Shown here piece by piece: positions 22,833-32,883 of a stretch of 64,000 nucleotides of DNA. The stretch is from Linyphia triangularis. Lineage: Eukaryota > Arthropoda > Arachnida > Araneae > Linyphiidae. The notes beneath the pieces were generated by a model. That model searched no databases. It was not told where the DNA came from and saw only the letters and a program-made list of their open reading frames with translations. Where the stretch lies: the NCBI GenBank assembly GCA_963978545.1, contig OZ021727.1, forward strand, positions 49,924,487-49,988,486, given 5' to 3'. The position numbers and the translations under genes are program-made. Numbering within the stretch: the first letter of the stretch is position 1; each line of letters begins with the position of its first letter.

Positions 22833-22984
22833 TTCAGGTTGGTTGGTTGGTTTATACGCTCAAAGACCTACAGCTTAACGTGGATTCCGAACTACAACGA
22901 ACTTCCATGACTAACCCGGGATTTGAACCCGGCACCTTTGGCATGCGGGGCCTGAGCGCTAGCCACACAGCCATCAGGTGGATC
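22833..22984 (-). mobile_element. tRNA-derived SINE, copy 1
   Basis: On the minus strand, a tRNA-like head holds an A box (TGGCTGTGTGGCTAGCGC) and a B box (GGTTCAAATCC). The body runs to a tail of CCAACCAACC. No target duplication was found. The tail repeat is shared with the SINE at 62.2 kb. Confidence 0.75.
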
Positions 22985-23580
22985 ACCTGGTTTAGGACTT
23001 ATACTCTTGCTTTCTACCAGGAGTTCATATAGTAGAGGACTTTGGACGATCCCCTCATGCCCTTGCTACACATATTCCTTAAATGGAACTTGCAAACAGT
23101 ACTTCAGAATAGCAACTGAATGGCCAAATAAATTATATACTATTTTGCCAATTCATATTCTAAACTATAGACCAAAAATCCAATTTCACAATCTTGCAAG
23201 CATTTTGCAGAAGTGGATCATTAGCAGCTCTTTAAAACCAAATATACTGAAAACTAGGAGGTTGTGCAAAGTTATAATCCTATGGCTCAAAGTTACCCTG
23301 AATGACTGTATGCATCGCAATTCAAGAAAAAGTGCCACGCCAGGGCATTTTTAGTCCATTTTACCTACGCATATGCAGCGGGGTTTTCGGAATTGTTATG
23401 AATTATCATTTTCTATGAGGGTTTTATAATTTTTTTCCTACCGCTGCTTGCGCATATTTTTTTTTTCCGGCGACCTTTAATCGGGTTTTATTTTTTTTAT
23501 TTTTTATATCACCTTTTCTTTAGGTGCTGTTAATCCTTGCATTCCGAAGAATTAGGATTATGGTTTTTCCTTTTGTATGG
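22985..23580. other. No gene seen
   Basis: AT-rich sequence with a GTGCAAAGTTAT / CAAAGTTACCCT phrase related to the repeat near 12.7-12.9 kb. No coding region is supported. Confidence 0.5.
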
Positions 23581-23586
23581 AAATCT

Positions 23587-23684
23587 TAAGTGGTTAACAC
23601 TGCTCTTTGAGATTGCTCTTTGGCAACTCGTTTCATAAGTGATTAACACTGTACTTTGAGATTGCTCTTTGGCAACTCGTGACG
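23587..23684. repeat. 49 bp tandem duplication
   Basis: TAAGTGGTTAACACTG with GATTGCTCTTTGGCAACTCG occurs at 23587 and again at 23636 with few differences. Confidence 0.8.
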
Positions 23685-23989
23685 TCGTATTTGACGGTAT
23701 CAGGTTTGCTGCTTTTCTTGGCAACTTAGAACCTGGGATGGTTGAATGGACTTGGAACGACCTGGCGTGGCACTCCACTCCATTAGGCAATTTTGCAGTT
23801 TATATACGTTATATAATATAGCAATATTTCGTAGTGGTGATAACAAAAAAAAATTAATTTACGGTTATAATAATTTGTTAGATGATAGAATTTATTACCT
23901 TATTCAGAAATGTGTGAGGTGGGGGAAAGAGAATAATTTCCTTTCCTTTATTTCATTATTTATCTCTATTCATTCAAATTTTAATTTTG

Positions 23990-24600
23990 CAATATAGAGG
24001 GCGCTGTAACTAATAAACTTAATTCCTTTCATAATCGATTGTCATTAATATAGTGAAATATACCTTCTTTATAGAAATCTTAAAATATGAAGTTTGTTTC
24101 CTAAATTAAATTTTGTACTTCCTAAAATATAAATTACGTTATCTATTGTACGTTTTAGCATGTCAATATAGATCGGACGATAGCGTTTGGTTGTGGATTG
24201 TTATGATATAATTCATAGAATTAAATATCATAACTTCACAATCTCTTACATTTGTCATATAAGCGATGAAAAAAAATTCACTGAAGCTCGTATTTTGTCT
24301 ATTAAACAAGTAAGATGATTTTATGTAACCAAGATACAATTGTTTTGGATATCAGCGTCAAATAGAGGGCGCTTTGTACAACGTTACAATAACACAATAT
24401 TTATTCATTTTAAGAAAGATTCATATTAAGAGTGCGGACGATGACGTTGGTTGTGGATTGCTATTATATAATTCATACAATTAAATTAATAGCTTCCTTA
24501 TTTCTTGAGTTTATCACATAAACGATAGAAAAAAAATTCTCTAGCTTACATTTTATTTGTTAAACAAGAAAGACTATGTTTTGGACATTAACCTATCAAA
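23990..24600. repeat. ~261 bp imperfect tandem duplication with TAGAGGGCGC motifs
   Basis: CGGACGATAGCGTTTGGTTG at about 24,175 recurs at about 24,436, and downstream GCGATGAAAAAAAATTC recurs as CGATAGAAAAAAAATTC. Flanking TAGAGGGCGCT copies lie at 23,995 and 24,363. The same decamer occurs near other repeats here (about 3,024 and 15,230). Confidence 0.65.
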
Positions 24601-25480
24601 ACAATACCTCGTGAACAATTGTCAATTCAAAAGGTACAACATTTCCAAAAGATGCAAAATTTATTTTGTAAATTTCATTTAGTAGATATCTGGAAGATAG
24701 TGCTGGTGGCGTGCTTGAAGTAGTTGTGAAATAATAAACACATACTTCCATGAGCAAATTTTTTGCAATTTTTACTATACTGATCGTTAATGCAGTTAAA
24801 AAAATATTCAATCAACATCAGGGCTTACATTTTTTAACGTATACGAAGTTTTTTTGTGAACGGAATGCAGTATGGTTGTTTTTTAATAGAGCACAGAATC
24901 GACAAATAAAGGACGCTTACACAAAATTTTACATTTGCAACATTTTTATTTAATATAAGTAAGGCAGAGCACAACGATAGTATGGTGCAAAAACATGGGC
25001 ACCGGTAGATTTACTTCCAGGGAGATGCAGGATGACACTCAAAGGGGGTGAAATGCGGGGGGAGGGGTTAAATCTTGAGAGGATCTATACTTTAATTGAT
25101 CCTCAATATCGTTTCCGAAACTTACTTGAATCAGTTGTCACGATAAAGTTACGAGTCGTAGTGAGATTCGAAATCAATTATTTTTACTATTTACTCGAAT
25201 ATTTAAAATTCGCATTTATTGAATCCAAGATATTTTAGTAAGCAAAAATAACGTTCTGATATCAATATAATTATATTATATTCACACACATAGTCAATGC
25301 ATAATGATAACTTTGCTTAATCTAGTTTACAAGTGAATGTACAAATTATAGATTTACAGTTAAAAAAAAAATGATTCAACACCGATTTTATCATTCAAAA
25401 CAACTACTATAAGATAAAGTGTTTAAGGGTGATCGGCAGTCATTCCTTGGCCTATGCTGCTAATGTTAAATTTAAAAATC
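24601..25480. other. No gene seen
   Basis: AT-rich sequence with small random frames. A purine-rich patch near 25,050 (GGGGTGAAATGCGGGGGG) may belong to an old repeat. Confidence 0.45.
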
Positions 25481-25487
25481 ATTCTAT

Positions 25488-25830
25488 CGAATTTGCTATT
25501 GCTCGGATCTTTTCCATATTTTTTTTCTATAATAGATATGACTTGTTTCTTTTACGCCACGTAATTTTATTTGTGATATTTGTTTTCTATTTTTTTTTTT
25601 TTTTTAATTTTAAACTTTCGCATTTTTTATTCATTTAGTTTATTAGCACTCCACCAAAATCATTCCACCGAATTTTCTATCGCACGGATCTTTACCCTAT
25701 TTTTTTCTATGATATATATAACTTCGTTCTTTTATGCTACGTAATTTATTTATTGATATTCATTTTCAATTTTTTTTTTATTTAATTTTAAACTTAGATA
25801 TTTTTTGTTTATTTAGTTCCCTAGCTATAA
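25488..25830. repeat. ~181 bp imperfect tandem duplication
   Basis: CGAATTTGCTATTGCTCGGA at 25,488 recurs as CGAATTTTCTATCGCACGGA at 25,669. T-rich tracts follow in both. Confidence 0.75.
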
Positions 25831-26423
25831 CCAGATGGCGTCACTAGCACCATTATCTCCTGGATCACTTCAGAAGTGATTTATTTTCGACTAATTCCTT
25901 AATTTTTGGCTAATTATTCCCAATTCTTTAGTGTTAATAAATTCATCTATTACTACTTAAACATGTCTTAACAATATTTCTTTGATCAAACCTATATTTA
26001 GTTAGATTCTTGGGTTTTTCCATGGCAAAACGAAGATCGTTATGCAGAATATAGCAACCCTATAGGAGGATAAGTGAAGAAACTCAAGTCCTTAGCCGCC
26101 TAACTCGTCACCCTGTGGCAATTTTCTGAAACGTGAAACTCTTGACAATTGGCTTTTGTGGACTGGACAGCAGTGACTGATTTACATGGTCAGCAAAAGG
26201 GGAGCATAGTGAAGAGATGGTCCCCATTTGACCCCAAAGGTCACATTGACAAGAAGTTAATTGCTTTCTTTTGCCCGGGGAGGGGCAGGAACCTAATCGA
26301 GAGCGCATTTCACGTTTCTAGCGTTTTTCAAAGGCCCGATGCTACCTTCTGGAAACGTCACAAACGGGGTCTGTATGAACGGGATCTGACAACAGGCAGC
26401 AATCACCATTAATACTTGTTATA
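25831..26423. other. No gene recognised; two overlapping short frames only
   Basis: Locally less AT-rich (26,100-26,400). Frames of 87 residues (plus) and 66 residues (minus) overlap here, but neither resembles a known family and no splice or promoter context is convincing. Confidence 0.4.
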
Positions 26424-26611
26424 AGCTTGGCGTCCACTATCGCTAAGCAGAGCAGATCAGAGCGGAGTGGATTAGAGCCAATTACAAGGCTTTCAACGTC
26501 CATTGTAGTTCAAGGCTCGTGCTATAGTAGACATTGGCAGCATTGTAATTGGCTCCAATCTACTCCGCTCTGATCTGCTTTGATCTGCTTAGCGATAGTG
26601 GACGCCAAGCT
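26424..26611. mobile_element. Foldback element, 64-69 bp inverted arms
   Basis: AGCTTGGCGTCCACTATCGC at 26424 pairs with GCGATAGTGGACGCCAAGCT ending at 26611. A 55 bp centre separates the arms. No coding capacity. Flanks are TATA-rich, so the target duplication is unclear. Confidence 0.85.
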
Positions 26612-28153
26612 ATAGTAGCACATTGTTTTTTAATGTGATGTTTTGAAGATATAATGCTGCTTTATTTTAAAAAGATAGCCGCATCTTTTACCTGGCCGGC
26701 TACCAAAACATAATTAAGTAGTAAACATAACTAAAAATAGAAACAGCAAATAATTTCGCAACGGAACAATATTATTGTTTACATTTTCTGTGATCAGAAC
26801 GTTTTGGTGTTCTTTTACATTAAACATACGTCAATATTTCCTGTCAGAAGAAAAGTAATCCTTCAAATTTCTACACTCTACAAGCACATATTAGGACATT
26901 ATCATCTATAAAATCATAACAAAAATATCTTAAAAATACAATCATGTTTACTACTTCATTCTATTCATATTGAAACAAAATTTCAATTTAATAGACTTTG
27001 TATATGTTATTACTTTGCTTTTCGCACAATTTTGATAAAAAACTTTTCCTACAGAAAGAATAACAATTTTAAGATGTATGAACTTTTAATTGCTCATTAA
27101 GAGTATGTTATTTTAAAAATTTGAGATTGTTATAAAAGGAGCCCTTTTTAATTATTTAACAAATATTTATTTTTAACCAGAGTGAATTTGAAACCTTTGT
27201 GTAAAAACTTTCTACCTTCATAATTGCTAGATTTATATTTTATACTTTAATTTTATTTATTCTGATGTAGATGAAACTTAAGCATAATTTACTTACTGTT
27301 GTGTTATAAATAAACACTAATATTAACTGCAATTTTTAGCAATAATTAACTGCACATTTAAAATTAAAATCTGTTTAGTAGTTCAAATGTAAATAGTAAC
27401 AATATTATTTTAAATATTTTAAAAGATCGAAGGATTTTTATAGTATATTTTCAATATTGAAGACAGAAAAATAAGTTCCATATTTTATTTACATCTTAAC
27501 CCTCGAGATCACGCGCTGATGTGTTTCTATGGGAATATATATTACGATGGGGTCTATTGGACCTCCTCGCGGGACAAAAATCTAATTGATCCCGAAATCA
27601 AATTCTTTATGAATTGCATTGCCAAAAAAAGATAATTTAAAATTTTCCATAATTACGAATACGAATATTAGATTCCGTAAAACGAATATTAGACAAAATT
27701 TTAATTATAAATTTTTAAAAGTAAAAAAATATATATTTAAATGCTTCTTTCAATCAAGTTTACTTCATGCAGTAGAAGTCTATGTTATACATGCGATGTC
27801 TTTTTCATAAAGATGTGACTTCCAAGTATTGTAAAGTTCACAACTTCATGTTTATTAGCTTGAGAGGGGCGCTGAACAATATCTCTCCAGACATAGAGTA
27901 ATGATCTTTTAGGCAGTGGTGTCCCACAGTAAAACCAGGTGTAAGTAGCCCAAAAGGACAAAGAGAAAGAAAATTCCATTTCCAGTTTCTGCGAATGGAA
28001 AAGCGTTGGGATTTTGAGAAGCTTACAATGCTGACTCTTTGAGATGATTTCAGTTTCACTTCGCTGTATCACAGTATTAGACCGTAGTATATCATTGTTT
28101 CTTTTATCAGGGTATTTAAAGCAGTATTTAATTTTGTTTTCTGAAAGTTAGAG
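26612..28153. other. No firm gene; possible piggyBac-like end near 27,498
   Basis: TTAACCCTCGAGATCACGCG near 27,498 has the TTAA target and CCC start of a piggyBac-like end, and GGGGTCTATTGGACC follows. No partner end was found. A minus-strand frame at 27,785-28,072 shows no recognisable domain. Confidence 0.35.
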
Positions 28154-28284
28154 ATGGGAAAACCAAAAAATAACAAATATCGTCCTCGTAAAAAGACAAA
28201 ACGTAGCAAGATTGTACAAACATTAGCTTTCCGAAGACCAAATGGAAAGTCTGACTTGGAAGAAAGGAATGAATTTTCAGAAAG
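28154..28284 (+). CDS. Candidate first coding exon of an unrecognised basic protein
   Basis: ATG 28154 opens a strongly basic stretch (MGKPKNNKYRPRKKTKRSK) followed by a mixed acidic region. It ends at a good splice donor, AAAG|GTATGA, at 28284/28285, leaving a split codon. The intron begins with a 29-base T run. No further exon was identified in the next 700 bp before the Gypsy element. The composition is unlike the surrounding AT-rich noise, but it could equally be chance. Function unknown. Confidence 0.28.
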
Positions 28285-28289
28285 GTATG

Positions 28290-28323
<34 letters not shown>

Positions 28324-29009
28324 AAATTTGAATTATGAGATTTTGTTAAGTAGAATTATTTTTAACAAATTATTTGGTATACATGTACATTTGAGATGTT
28401 TTTCTTTAATTATTATGTTAGAATTTCCGAATTTTATACAATATATCAGAATGAAAAACAAAACATTTTTACAAATAAATTTTCTATGTGTATTAATTAT
28501 TTAATTAGTTATTTGAAATTTAAATGACTAATTTTGCCATTGTGAGAACGAACAGAAATTAACTTATAGATATGATTTTTATTTCAAATAAAATATATTA
28601 TATTCATACTTGTTTCATACAAGAATATTAAATTTAGCTTAATCATTATAAATTTATTTAATTATAATTGTTTTAATTATTACATTTATTTAATTATAAA
28701 AAATATAATTAATACTTATTTGGTTATAAATTTTAATGAAAAAGTTTGAAAAATTACGTAGTGTTTAGCAAAAAATTTAGATTAAAAGATATATAAAAAA
28801 AATTGTTTTAAAAAAAATATATTTTAGATTAGGCATAAAACATACTTACAGCTATTTTCTACAAAAACATAATCAGAGTTTTTTTACAAATCGGATCATG
28901 TTTACTGAAGTTATGTCTGTTGGAGTCGTATAATACCACCAAAATGTAATTCTTCAGAAAACAAGTTTAACGTTTACTACACTAATTAATGTGATACAAA
29001 ACAGGAACC
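28285..29009. other. AT-rich intron-like stretch, no gene
   Basis: Poly-T at 28,292-28,320 and very AT-rich DNA up to the Gypsy insertion at 29,010. Confidence 0.55.
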
Positions 29010-29241
29010 TGTGGTATCGTGGTCGAGTAAAAATTTCATTTTGAACGAAAACAAAACACATTTATTTTAAGAACTTCACAAGGAGCAGGTGTTAGTGTTC
29101 CATTTCTGAATCGTCTGGTCTCTCTCGTCTCTCATAGGAGACTAATCAAAAAAACAACATAACAAAATACAATCTTCAAATAACTGTTTTGTGGCGCCCT
29201 CTATATTTTACAACAGCAATTAACAATTACAATACGTTACA
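29010..29241 (-). repeat. 3' LTR of the Gypsy element
   Basis: TG...CA ends in minus-strand reading. Identical by eye to 34601-34832. It contains the GGCGCCCTCTATATTTT block. Confidence 0.94.
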
Positions 29242-29260
29242 GCTATTAATTCCTCCCCTC
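29242..29260 (-). other. Polypurine tract of the Gypsy element
   Basis: On the minus strand GTGAGGGGAGGAATTAATAG lies directly before the 3' LTR. Confidence 0.5.
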
Positions 29261-29394
29261 ACAGAAAACTTTTCTCTAAGAGAAAAAGGAGAAAAGTTTG
29301 TAAAATATTTACAACAAAAGAACATAAACATAATAGCATAAAGAATATGTAAAAATATAAACATGATCAATAAACCAAATGTACAAAAAAATAC

Positions 29395-29739
29395 TAATAA
29401 AAGGAATACGTTTAATTTAAAACTACTCGGATTAGCATTTTTGTTTAGCTTGCCTGCTCGGTGAAAGACATTACAATTAAATGGTTGAAGTGCTAAGGCC
29501 CAACGCATTAAACGTGAATCTGAACTAGCATTTGTTCGTAACCATGTTAATGGGTTATGATCAGTTTTCACCACAAATTTCTGTCCATCCAAATAATAAT
29601 AATTCAATTTTTTTAGCACTTTGTAACATTCAGGAGTCCAGATGATCTCCCGTTTTCTTACTTTTCCTTTAAGTGCATCAGTCAAAGGTGCAGCTATAAC
29701 TGAAAACATAGGAATATAGCGGCTATAGTAACCAGCAAC
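29395..29739 (-). pseudogene. Gypsy RT thumb / RNase H remnant
   Basis: This continues the upstream polyprotein after an in-frame TGA at about 29,737, where a conserved Gly is expected. Visible pieces are AGYYSRYIP and IAAPLTDAL (thumb and connection). After a second deletion come FVVKTDHNPLTWL and the RNase H tail. The catalytic Asp/Glu of RNase H lie in the deleted part. A hydrophobic random tail follows to 29,227. Confidence 0.85.
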
Positions 29740-32700
29740 TCAAAGGAAGGCTCTGACGGCTGTTTTCATTTTAGGCACAGTGAAATTCGTAAAGGCTTCG
29801 ATTTTAATCTCCGAGGGGTTTACTTGATGAATTTGAGTTTCATCTTTCTTTCCATGTAATTCTACAAGGTAGTTTGTTTCAAAAAAATTTCCTGAAATAG
29901 TTCCTGGACCAGGCCAATGAGGAGCGATCTTGTTTGCCTTGGAAGTGGCCACTACGAGAACCAAATCTCCTTCTTGAAATTCCCTCTTGATTGCTCTTTC
30001 ATCATACCATGTCTTGTTCTTGAGCTGTGCAGCTTCCATGTTTTCTACTGCTACTTCTTGACATTGCTTCAATCTGTTGATTAAAGAAAATACATATTCA
30101 GTCACAGGGCTCTCTTCCTCTTCAGGATCCATCCAGTGTTCGAACAGTAAGGTTAACAGTGTTCGTAAGTTTTTCCCATGAACGAGTTCAGCAGGAGTAA
30201 ATCCTGTAGCTGCATGTGTTACAGTTCGAAGAGCAAAGAGTGCAGGACAGATCACCTGTTCCCAATCTGCTTCGGCTTCAAGGCACAAAACTCTTAGAAT
30301 TCGTTTGATTGTTCTATGGAATCTTTCGACAGGATTGCTCTGTGTGTGATACACTGAACTGTGTACTACTTTAATCCCAGTGTTTTCTAGAAAGGTTGTG
30401 GTAAGTTCACTCATAAATGAAGTCCCTTGATCACATTGAAGTTGTTTAGGAAACCCCATTCTACTGAAAATTTGCATCAAAGCATCAATTACTGATGTAG
30501 AAGTGATATCGGCCACAGGAATGGCATCAGGGTACTTTGATGATAGGCACATAGCAGTGATTAGGTAACGTTTTCCACCTGTGGATACTGGAAGGGGTCC
30601 AACCGCATCAACATTAATTTTGGAGAAAACTTCTTGTATAACTGGAACTAATTTCATAGGAGCCTTCTTTCTGTCATTTGGCTTCCCCACACGCTGGCAC
30701 TTATCACAGCTGCGAACGTAGTCTTCAATTTCTTTATAACAGTTAGGCCAAAAAAAATATCTGGAAAGAATATCTTTGGTCTTTGTAACTCCTAAATGAC
30801 CTGATGTACCCTCATGGCATAGAGCCTTTAAACGTTCTTTAAATTTTTCTGGAACAAGCAGCAAAAACCTCTCATTTCCTGTTTTATCAATCCTCCTTTT
30901 TATCAAAAGATTATTCTTACTGATGAGTATATCACTTGACGATCCTTCTTTATTGGTTTTAGAAGCTTCTTCCCAAAATGGCTGTAACTCTGGACTTTCT
31001 CTTTGAGCCATAGCAAAATCAGAAGGTTTCACTTCCAGGAGTGAAAGTGCAGGTTCCTGTTGAACTTGAACTGGGGGTAACATGATCTCGTTATCCTTAC
31101 TAAGATTTAGCACTGAACTTTCCGGTGTAGAAACTTCATCTGCTTCGGCGTCTTCTCCTTTTCCTAGATCAGCTACAGCTTCTTTCTCTCGGTTGGCGAT
31201 TTCCTTCAACCTTCGCTGAGCTCTGGTTTGGATGGCGTTAACTTCTTCAGGATTAATTCCAATTTCTTTCCTTCTACCTTCAAGCAATGCAGCAGTTCGA
31301 TTTCCTAACAGATATCTGCCTTGATCCAATGGGTTCTGAATCACAGCTGCTTTTGCGAGAATATTCCCCAACTCACATTCTATCTCTACTTCAGCAATCG
31401 GTAGGCAGGACATACTTTCATCCAGAAGATGCCGCACCCAAACTTGTTCTCCAGTCATCATATCTGAAGTAACATACTTCTGGCAGATCACATCAATAGT
31501 TGAACCAGTGTCTCTGAGAATAGACATGTCTGTCCCATTCACCTTTCCAGACAGGATAAAAGGATTCAATAACTTGTCCTCTGAACTGAAAGTTATTCTA
31601 TTTATAGAAGCAGTTGTGGTTGATTTCTTCTTTAATTCAGGACAATTTGGTCTCAAATGCTGAGTTGAGTCGCATTCATAACAACGTAATTGCCTTCGTG
31701 TTTCCATATTTTGTTCATTCCTGGAATTTCTTTTAATCTCTGGACTACCTTGAACTTGATTTCTGAAGGGAGTAGAGTTTTCTATTCTGGCTTTGGAATC
31801 AACTGGAAGTTTTGTTCGCCACTTAGGAATATTCTTTTCCCCATTTCTCTCGGGAATTTTTCTCTTAAAGTTCCCATGAACGTTGTCATAAGCATCAAGT
31901 TTTGAAGCTAATTCTATAGGAGAAGTTATGTTTCCCCATTCTTCCACGAAATGATCCTTCACTTCGTTAGGCACACGACGCTTCAACTGGTCCACCACCA
32001 TAAGACCCAAAAGTTGTTCGTAAGTAGTTATTTCTAAGCCAGTCACCCATTCTTGACAGTAATTGTGAAGTTCATATGCAAAGTCACTCCATGTAGATTC
32101 TGCATTTTTTTTGTGTCGAACAAACATCTGCCTAAATCTCTCTGGACTTAACTTAAATCTCTTAAGAAGCAGCTTTTTAACATGGTCATATTCTTTTGCC
32201 AATTCAGATGGCTCACGGGCAATCAATTGGGTTATGTCAGATGGTAACAGTCCTATCAGATGAGATACCCAATCCGTCGATGGGATCCCAGCCCATTCTG
32301 CTTGCCTTTCAAAGAGTAACAAATACAGACTGATGTCGGTTTGTTTATCATCAAACTTCTGCATGAGGTGTCGAAGCTCAACTTTTGATCTTTGCGGATC
32401 ATTTTGCATAACTATAGGTCCTCTATCCGATTCCAACTGGAGTTTTTGCAGCTCGTATTCTTGTTGTAGTTTTAATCTTTCCTGTTCTTGTTCAAACTTT
32501 TCTTTTTCAAGTTCACGTTGCAATTTCAGTCTCTCTTGTTCTTGTTCGACTCTTTCTTTTTCAAGTTCACGTTGCAATTTCAGTCTTTCTTGTTCTTGTT
32601 CGAATCTTTCTTTTTGTAGTTTCGCTTGTTTGTTTGCATGTTCTGCTTCCTCACGTTCTTTCCTACTCTCCATTACTACAATTATCTGTTCCTTAACGTA

Positions 32701-32883
32701 ATCTTCGTCATAATTAACACTTGTAGTGATTAATTTCTTAAGATCTACCAGTTTAAGACCAGGTGTTACTCTTTCACCTAACTCTTCTGCTAACACCCTC
32801 AAATCTTCTTTCTTAGCACGACCCAAAAAAGACATTTTTAAATGTAATAATTTACTAGAGAATTTATATTCTTCACCCAACAC
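29740..32883 (-). CDS. Gypsy Gag-protease-integrase polyprotein, 3' end fused to RT thumb
   Basis: The open frame of 1,047 codons is uninterrupted. The second Met, at residue 17 (MSFLGRAKKEDLRVLAEE), is the likely start. Domains in order: an SAP/HeH-like helical module (~17-50), a coiled coil with three 18-residue repeats (~80-150), Gag core (~180-340), one CCHC knuckle (CYECDSTQHLRPNCP, ~400), aspartic protease with LRDTGSTIDVI (~456), an HHCC zinc site (GTSGHLGVTK and SCDKCQR, ~690-727), and integrase core D-D-E in VDAVGPL, CDQGTSF and NPVERFHR (~757, 814, 849). Its end runs from HQVNPSEIK straight into the RT-thumb phrase FTVPKMKTAVRAFL, marking a precise deletion of the RT palm. Gag, protease and integrase look potentially functional. 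Confidence 0.92.
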   Translation of the reverse strand: MLGEEYKFSSKLLHLKMSFLGRAKKEDLRVLAEELGERVTPGLKLVDLKKLITTSVNYDEDYVKEQIIVVMESRKEREEAEHANKQAKLQKERFEQEQERLKLQRELEKERVEQEQERLKLQRELEKEKFEQEQERLKLQQEYELQKLQLESDRGPIVMQNDPQRSKVELRHLMQKFDDKQTDISLYLLLFERQAEWAGIPSTDWVSHLIGLLPSDITQLIAREPSELAKEYDHVKKLLLKRFKLSPERFRQMFVRHKKNAESTWSDFAYELHNYCQEWVTGLEITTYEQLLGLMVVDQLKRRVPNEVKDHFVEEWGNITSPIELASKLDAYDNVHGNFKRKIPERNGEKNIPKWRTKLPVDSKARIENSTPFRNQVQGSPEIKRNSRNEQNMETRRQLRCYECDSTQHLRPNCPELKKKSTTTASINRITFSSEDKLLNPFILSGKVNGTDMSILRDTGSTIDVICQKYVTSDMMTGEQVWVRHLLDESMSCLPIAEVEIECELGNILAKAAVIQNPLDQGRYLLGNRTAALLEGRRKEIGINPEEVNAIQTRAQRRLKEIANREKEAVADLGKGEDAEADEVSTPESSVLNLSKDNEIMLPPVQVQQEPALSLLEVKPSDFAMAQRESPELQPFWEEASKTNKEGSSSDILISKNNLLIKRRIDKTGNERFLLLVPEKFKERLKALCHEGTSGHLGVTKTKDILSRYFFWPNCYKEIEDYVRSCDKCQRVGKPNDRKKAPMKLVPVIQEVFSKINVDAVGPLPVSTGGKRYLITAMCLSSKYPDAIPVADITSTSVIDALMQIFSRMGFPKQLQCDQGTSFMSELTTTFLENTGIKVVHSSVYHTQSNPVERFHRTIKRILRVLCLEAEADWEQVICPALFALRTVTHAATGFTPAELVHGKNLRTLLTLLFEHWMDPEEEESPVTEYVFSLINRLKQCQEVAVENMEAAQLKNKTWYDERAIKREFQEGDLVLVVATSKANKIAPHWPGPGTISGNFFETNYLVELHGKKDETQIHQVNPSEIKIEAFTNFTVPKMKTAVRAFL

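Noticed and set aside
22905..22984. Functional tRNA gene (minus strand)
   Set aside because: A and B boxes are present but the cloverleaf is imperfect and the sequence continues into a SINE body and repeat tail.
26108..26412. Overlapping plus and minus frames of 87 and 66 residues
   Set aside because: No family recognised, no splice or promoter support, and the two frames exclude each other.
27785..28072. 95-residue minus-strand frame considered as a piggyBac transposase piece
   Set aside because: No DDD motif or typical piggyBac blocks could be seen, and the possible TTAA end at 27,498 has no partner.
32333..32701. 122-residue Ser/Cys-rich plus-strand frame
   Set aside because: It is the antisense of the Glu/Gln/Arg-rich coiled coil of Gypsy Gag, whose codons read as Ser, Phe and Cys in reverse.
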